From Sphingomonas sp. AP4-R1 (lineage in GTDB: Bacteria > Pseudomonadota > Alphaproteobacteria > Sphingomonadales > Sphingomonadaceae), in the NCBI RefSeq assembly GCF_013113735.1, contig NZ_CP053346.1, positions 2,122,001 through 2,186,000 on the forward strand: 64,000 nucleotides of DNA, in the 5' to 3' direction. Numbering within the stretch: the stretch's first letter is position 1; each line of letters opens with the position of its first letter. Both the position numbers and the translations under genes were made by a program. Shown piece by piece: positions 61,604-64,000 of this stretch. A model generated the notes under the pieces. It saw only the letters and a list, made by a program, of their open reading frames with translations. It was not told the DNA's origin and did not search any database.

Positions 61604-61631
61604 ACATCCCGGCAAATTTGTTCCGGGATGT
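61604..61631. promoter_or_regulatory. Perfect 9-10-9 inverted repeat upstream of the HTH gene
   Basis: acatcccgg (61604-61612) and ccgggatgt (61623-61631) are exact reverse complements, and the centre contains the palindrome caaatttg. It starts 39 bases upstream of the HTH gene start. It could be an operator or an mRNA leader hairpin. Confidence 0.6.
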
Positions 61632-61642
61632 CCGCTGTGGGC

Positions 61643-61657
61643 CGGAAGATTCTTCCG
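61643..61657. promoter_or_regulatory. Perfect 7-1-7 palindrome upstream of the HTH gene
   Basis: cggaaga and tcttccg flank a single t. It lies 11 bases further upstream than the 61604-61631 repeat, so the two could be a paired binding site. Confidence 0.5.
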
Positions 61658-61927
61658 CCCATTGCGCTCCGCCGATGCGGGAAATCGCCCGAAACTCCGA
61701 AAAGCATCCGGGCAATTGATCGAATCACCTGAGTGATGGCTCTCCCAAGCCGACTCCCAATTTGCAGCCAATCGATTAACAGGCGATTAGAAATCTGCAT
61801 TTTCGGGGAATCTTGGGAAATAGTCGCTCCCGCGCCTCTGGCACGGCGCGAAATCGTCCGAGTCTCTGTCATATTGGTCGGCGAGCAGCAAGGGCGCGGC
61901 CTGGCATCCTGCCGCAAGCGGGCGAGA

Positions 61928-62941
61928 TCAGGCAGGCTTCCTGACCTTGTGCGGGCTGATCGAGGGCTCTTGTCTCGGGACTTGGAAACTCTCGCGATAT
62001 CGCAGCGGGCTGAGCCCCAGCCGGCGCTGGAAAACCGCCCGCATCTGCTCCGGACCGGCGAAGCCGCAGTCGAATGCCACCGCCTTGAGCGGCCGGTCGG
62101 TCGCCTCCAGCAGATTGCGCGCATGATCCAGCCGTACGCTCTGGACGAAGTCGTGCGGCGTCTGCCCCAATTCCTGCACGAACAGCCGCGCGAGCGTGCG
62201 CGTGCTGATGCCGGCGATGTCGGCGAGTCGCTCGACGGGGAAACGCTCGGTCAGATGGGCCATCACGTGCGCCTGAACCCGGCCGATCGGGCTTTCGGCG
62301 TCGCCGTGCGGCAGCAGCAGCGCGCTGAACTGGGATTGTCCGCCCTGCCGCTGCGTGACGACCACCAGGCGCCGCGCACAGGACAAAGCCAGCGCCTCGC
62401 CATGATCCTCGCTCACCAGCGCCAGCGCGAGATCGATTCCGGCGGTGACGCCGGCGGATGTCACCAGCGCGCCGTCGCGGGCGTGGATGCGATCCTGCTC
62501 GATATGCGCGGCGGGGAAGTCGGCCGCCAGCTGCGCCGCATTCTGCCAGTGCGTCGTGGCGGTGCGGCCATCGAGCAGCCCGGCATGGCCGAGCGTGAAG
62601 GCACCCGTGCAGACCGATCCATAGCGATCCGCCTGCGCCGCCCATCGCTGGAGCCAGTAGGACGTCGCCGCACAGGCCGGCGCGTCCGGCAGAGCCGGCC
62701 CGCCCGCGACGAGGACGGTATGAAAGCGCCGCTCGGCCTCGGCGAAGGTCAGGTGCGGCGCGATCGGCATCCCGTTCGAGGCGTGCATCGGCCGCCGGTC
62801 CAGCGCGACCAGGAGGCAATCATAGCCGTGATCCGGCGGCAGGAAGCCGTTCGCCTCCGCGAAGACGTCCAGGGGACCGGCTACGTCGAGCGCCTGCACG
62901 CCATCATGAATGAGGAGCGCAACCTCTCTTCGTCCCGCCAC
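61928..62941 (-). CDS. GlxA-family regulator: DJ-1/PfpI-like domain plus AraC-type HTH
   Basis: The 337-residue protein starts at GTG 62941, preceded by GGAGGAAC. The N-terminal amidotransferase-like domain begins [27 protein letters not shown] and has the nucleophile-elbow cysteine region [18 protein letters not shown] and TTHW. The C-terminal AraC HTH has [22 protein letters not shown] and [24 protein letters not shown], with RYRESF at the end. Family members control glycine-betaine, arginine or other nitrogen catabolism. It is divergent from the catalase gene, so it may control it; this is inference. Confidence 0.88.
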   Translation of the reverse strand: MAGRREVALLIHDGVQALDVAGPLDVFAEANGFLPPDHGYDCLLVALDRRPMHASNGMPIAPHLTFAEAERRFHTVLVAGGPALPDAPACAATSYWLQRWAAQADRYGSVCTGAFTLGHAGLLDGRTATTHWQNAAQLAADFPAAHIEQDRIHARDGALVTSAGVTAGIDLALALVSEDHGEALALSCARRLVVVTQRQGGQSQFSALLLPHGDAESPIGRVQAHVMAHLTERFPVERLADIAGISTRTLARLFVQELGQTPHDFVQSVRLDHARNLLEATDRPLKAVAFDCGFAGPEQMRAVFQRRLGLSPLRYRESFQVPRQEPSISPHKVRKPA

Positions 62942-62965
62942 CTGGGCCCGTTCCTCCGGCGCTGA

Positions 62966-62995
62966 GGCATCGCGTCGATCACTGTGAACGATGCC
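62966..62995. promoter_or_regulatory. Inverted repeat between the GlxA regulator and catalase genes
   Basis: ggcatcg (62966-62972) and cgatgcc (62989-62995) are exact reverse complements 16 bases apart. The site lies 25 bases upstream of the GlxA gene start. An operator for either divergent gene is possible. Confidence 0.4.
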
Positions 62996-63234
62996 GGATG
63001 CCGCACGGCAGCATATCGCACATGGTTGGCAGATTATCCACGCCCGTAACGATTGCGGCCAAAATCCGGGGATGGGATACGGGCGGTGCCGAACGCGGGA
63101 CCCGCTACCCGGAAAGGGACGGGCTTCCCGGCGGTCACGACCGATCACGCGCCTTTCGCTTTTCGCCTTTCTGCGGCTGGGCAGCCGGATGTGCCGGTGC
63201 ACGGGCGCGTGACCGCCGAACTTGGAGGATCGAC

Positions 63235-64000
63235 ATGGCTGACGACACGCTCTTCACCACGGCCCAGGGCGCCCCGGTCGCGGACAATACCAACATCCTC
63301 ACCGCCGGCCCGCGCGGCCCCGCGCTGCTGCAGGATGTGTGGCTGATCGAGAAGCTCGCCCATTTCGATCGCGAGGTGATCCCCGAGCGGCGGATGCACG
63401 CCAAGGGCTGGGGCGCGTACGGCACCTTCACCGTCACCCACGATATCAGTCGTTATACGCGGGCGAAGATCTTCTCCGAGATCGGCAAGCGGACCGATCT
63501 GTTCATGCGCTTCTCGTCGGTTGCGGGCGAGCGCGGCGCGGCAGATGCCGAGCGGGACATCCGCGGCTTCGCGATCAAATTCTATACGGAAGAAGGCAAT
63601 TGGGATCTGGTCGGCAACAACACGCCAGTCTTCTTCTTCCGCGATCCGCTGCGCTTTCCGGACCTGAACCACGCGATCAAGCGCGATCCGCGCACGGGCC
63701 TGCGCTCGGCCGACAACAATTGGGATTTCTGGACGATGCTGCCCGAGGCGCTGCATCAGGTGACGATCGTCATGTCCGAGCGCGGCATCCCGAAGAGCTT
63801 CCGCCACATGCACGGCTTCGGCAGCCACACCTTCTCGCTGATCAATGCGGCGATGGAGCGCGTGTGGGTGAAGTTCCATTTCCGCTCGAAGCAGGGGATC
63901 GAGAATCTCACGGATGCGGAGGCCGCCGCGATCGTCGCGGGTGACCGCGAAAGCCATGGTCGCGATCTCTTCACCGCGATCGAGACGGGCGATTTCCCGA
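63235..64000 (+). CDS. Heme catalase (5' part; runs off the window)
   Basis: ATG 63235 follows GGAGGA at six bases. The first 255 residues show the monofunctional catalase core: [15 protein letters not shown] with the distal histidine H55, [33 protein letters not shown] and [19 protein letters not shown] with the conserved asparagine. [16 protein letters not shown] follows. The proximal heme tyrosine lies beyond the end, so activity cannot be fully judged. The enzyme turns over hydrogen peroxide. It is transcribed divergently from the GlxA-type regulator. Confidence 0.94.
   Translation, partial: MADDTLFTTAQGAPVADNTNILTAGPRGPALLQDVWLIEKLAHFDREVIPERRMHAKGWGAYGTFTVTHDISRYTRAKIFSEIGKRTDLFMRFSSVAGERGAADAERDIRGFAIKFYTEEGNWDLVGNNTPVFFFRDPLRFPDLNHAIKRDPRTGLRSADNNWDFWTMLPEALHQVTIVMSERGIPKSFRHMHGFGSHTFSLINAAMERVWVKFHFRSKQGIENLTDAEAAAIVAGDRESHGRDLFTAIETGDFP

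Larger units (their letters stand above)
61566..61927. other. Intergenic region with two palindromes, no recognised gene
   Basis: The 362 bases between the HTH gene start and the end of the GlxA regulator contain the inverted repeats at 61604-61631 and 61643-61657. The part from 61720 to 61860 is less GC-rich than the surroundings. I see no convincing coding frame or RNA hairpin with T-run. Confidence 0.5.

Overview
The window is chromosomal DNA of a high-GC alphaproteobacterium, most likely a sphingomonad (Sphingomonadaceae). The signs are a TonB–ExbB–ExbD–ExbD operon with two ExbD paralogues, a tolC gene followed by a PopZ/DUF2497 gene, a short-chain-fatty-acyl type XRE regulator, abundant secreted peptidases, and many intergenic imperfect palindromes with arms such as 'gagcctgtcgaag' and 'cattcccgcgaa'. 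I see no prophage, transposase, CRISPR array, rRNA or tRNA. The gene order reads as core chromosome with small accessory genes between core genes.

Layout. 1-10.4 kb: the 5' part of an MHYT-PAS sensor, SelO, an alpha/beta hydrolase, a nitronate-monooxygenase-like flavoprotein with a C-terminal cysteine cluster, a glutamine amidotransferase, a D-2-hydroxyacid dehydrogenase, an MFS carrier and ferredoxin-NADP reductase. 10.6-15.2 kb: a four-gene set (two SGNH/GDSL proteins, an AlgI-type MBOAT acyltransferase and a small membrane protein) that looks like a cell-surface O-acylation machine. 15.2-21.7 kb: a LysE exporter, nadA-hydrolase-nadC, a membrane protein, periplasmic RNase T2 and a CorA-type transporter. 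21.8-33.7 kb: purC, an M28 peptidase, an S46 dipeptidyl peptidase, a LysR regulator, a DUF4349 lipoprotein, a double aspartyl-protease/TPR protein, a frameshifted secreted protein, a 2OG-Fe(II) oxygenase-like protein and an MFS carrier.

34.0-43.2 kb: parC, a GGDEF-EAL protein with a degenerate GGDEF site, the overlapping DUF1285-NUDIX-cca operon, a GNAT, and a FolM-like reductase coupled to folB. 43.4-46.0 kb: tonB-exbB-exbD-exbD with strong stem-loops at the first two junctions and a terminator at the end. 46.1-52.9 kb: a GNAT, a small tyrosine phosphatase, a DUF1338 (HglS-type) dioxygenase, then pcm-tolC-popZ and an HD-GYP phosphodiesterase. 52.9-64.0 kb: a UvrD/PcrA helicase, a small Ala/Pro-rich secreted protein, an AEC carrier, alaS, an XRE/DUF2083 regulator, an uncharacterised HTH protein whose upstream region holds two perfect palindromes, a GlxA/AraC regulator and the 5' part of a catalase gene transcribed divergently from it.

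Three themes recur. One is cyclic-di-GMP signalling (MHYT sensor, GGDEF-EAL, HD-GYP). Another is envelope function (O-acylation, TonB energy transduction, TolC, secreted hydrolases). The third is tight translational coupling: four-base stop/start overlaps join SGNH1/SGNH2, hydrolase/nadC, purC/downstream gene, DUF1285/NUDIX/cca and SDR/folB. All functions are read from sequence motifs by eye, without database searches.
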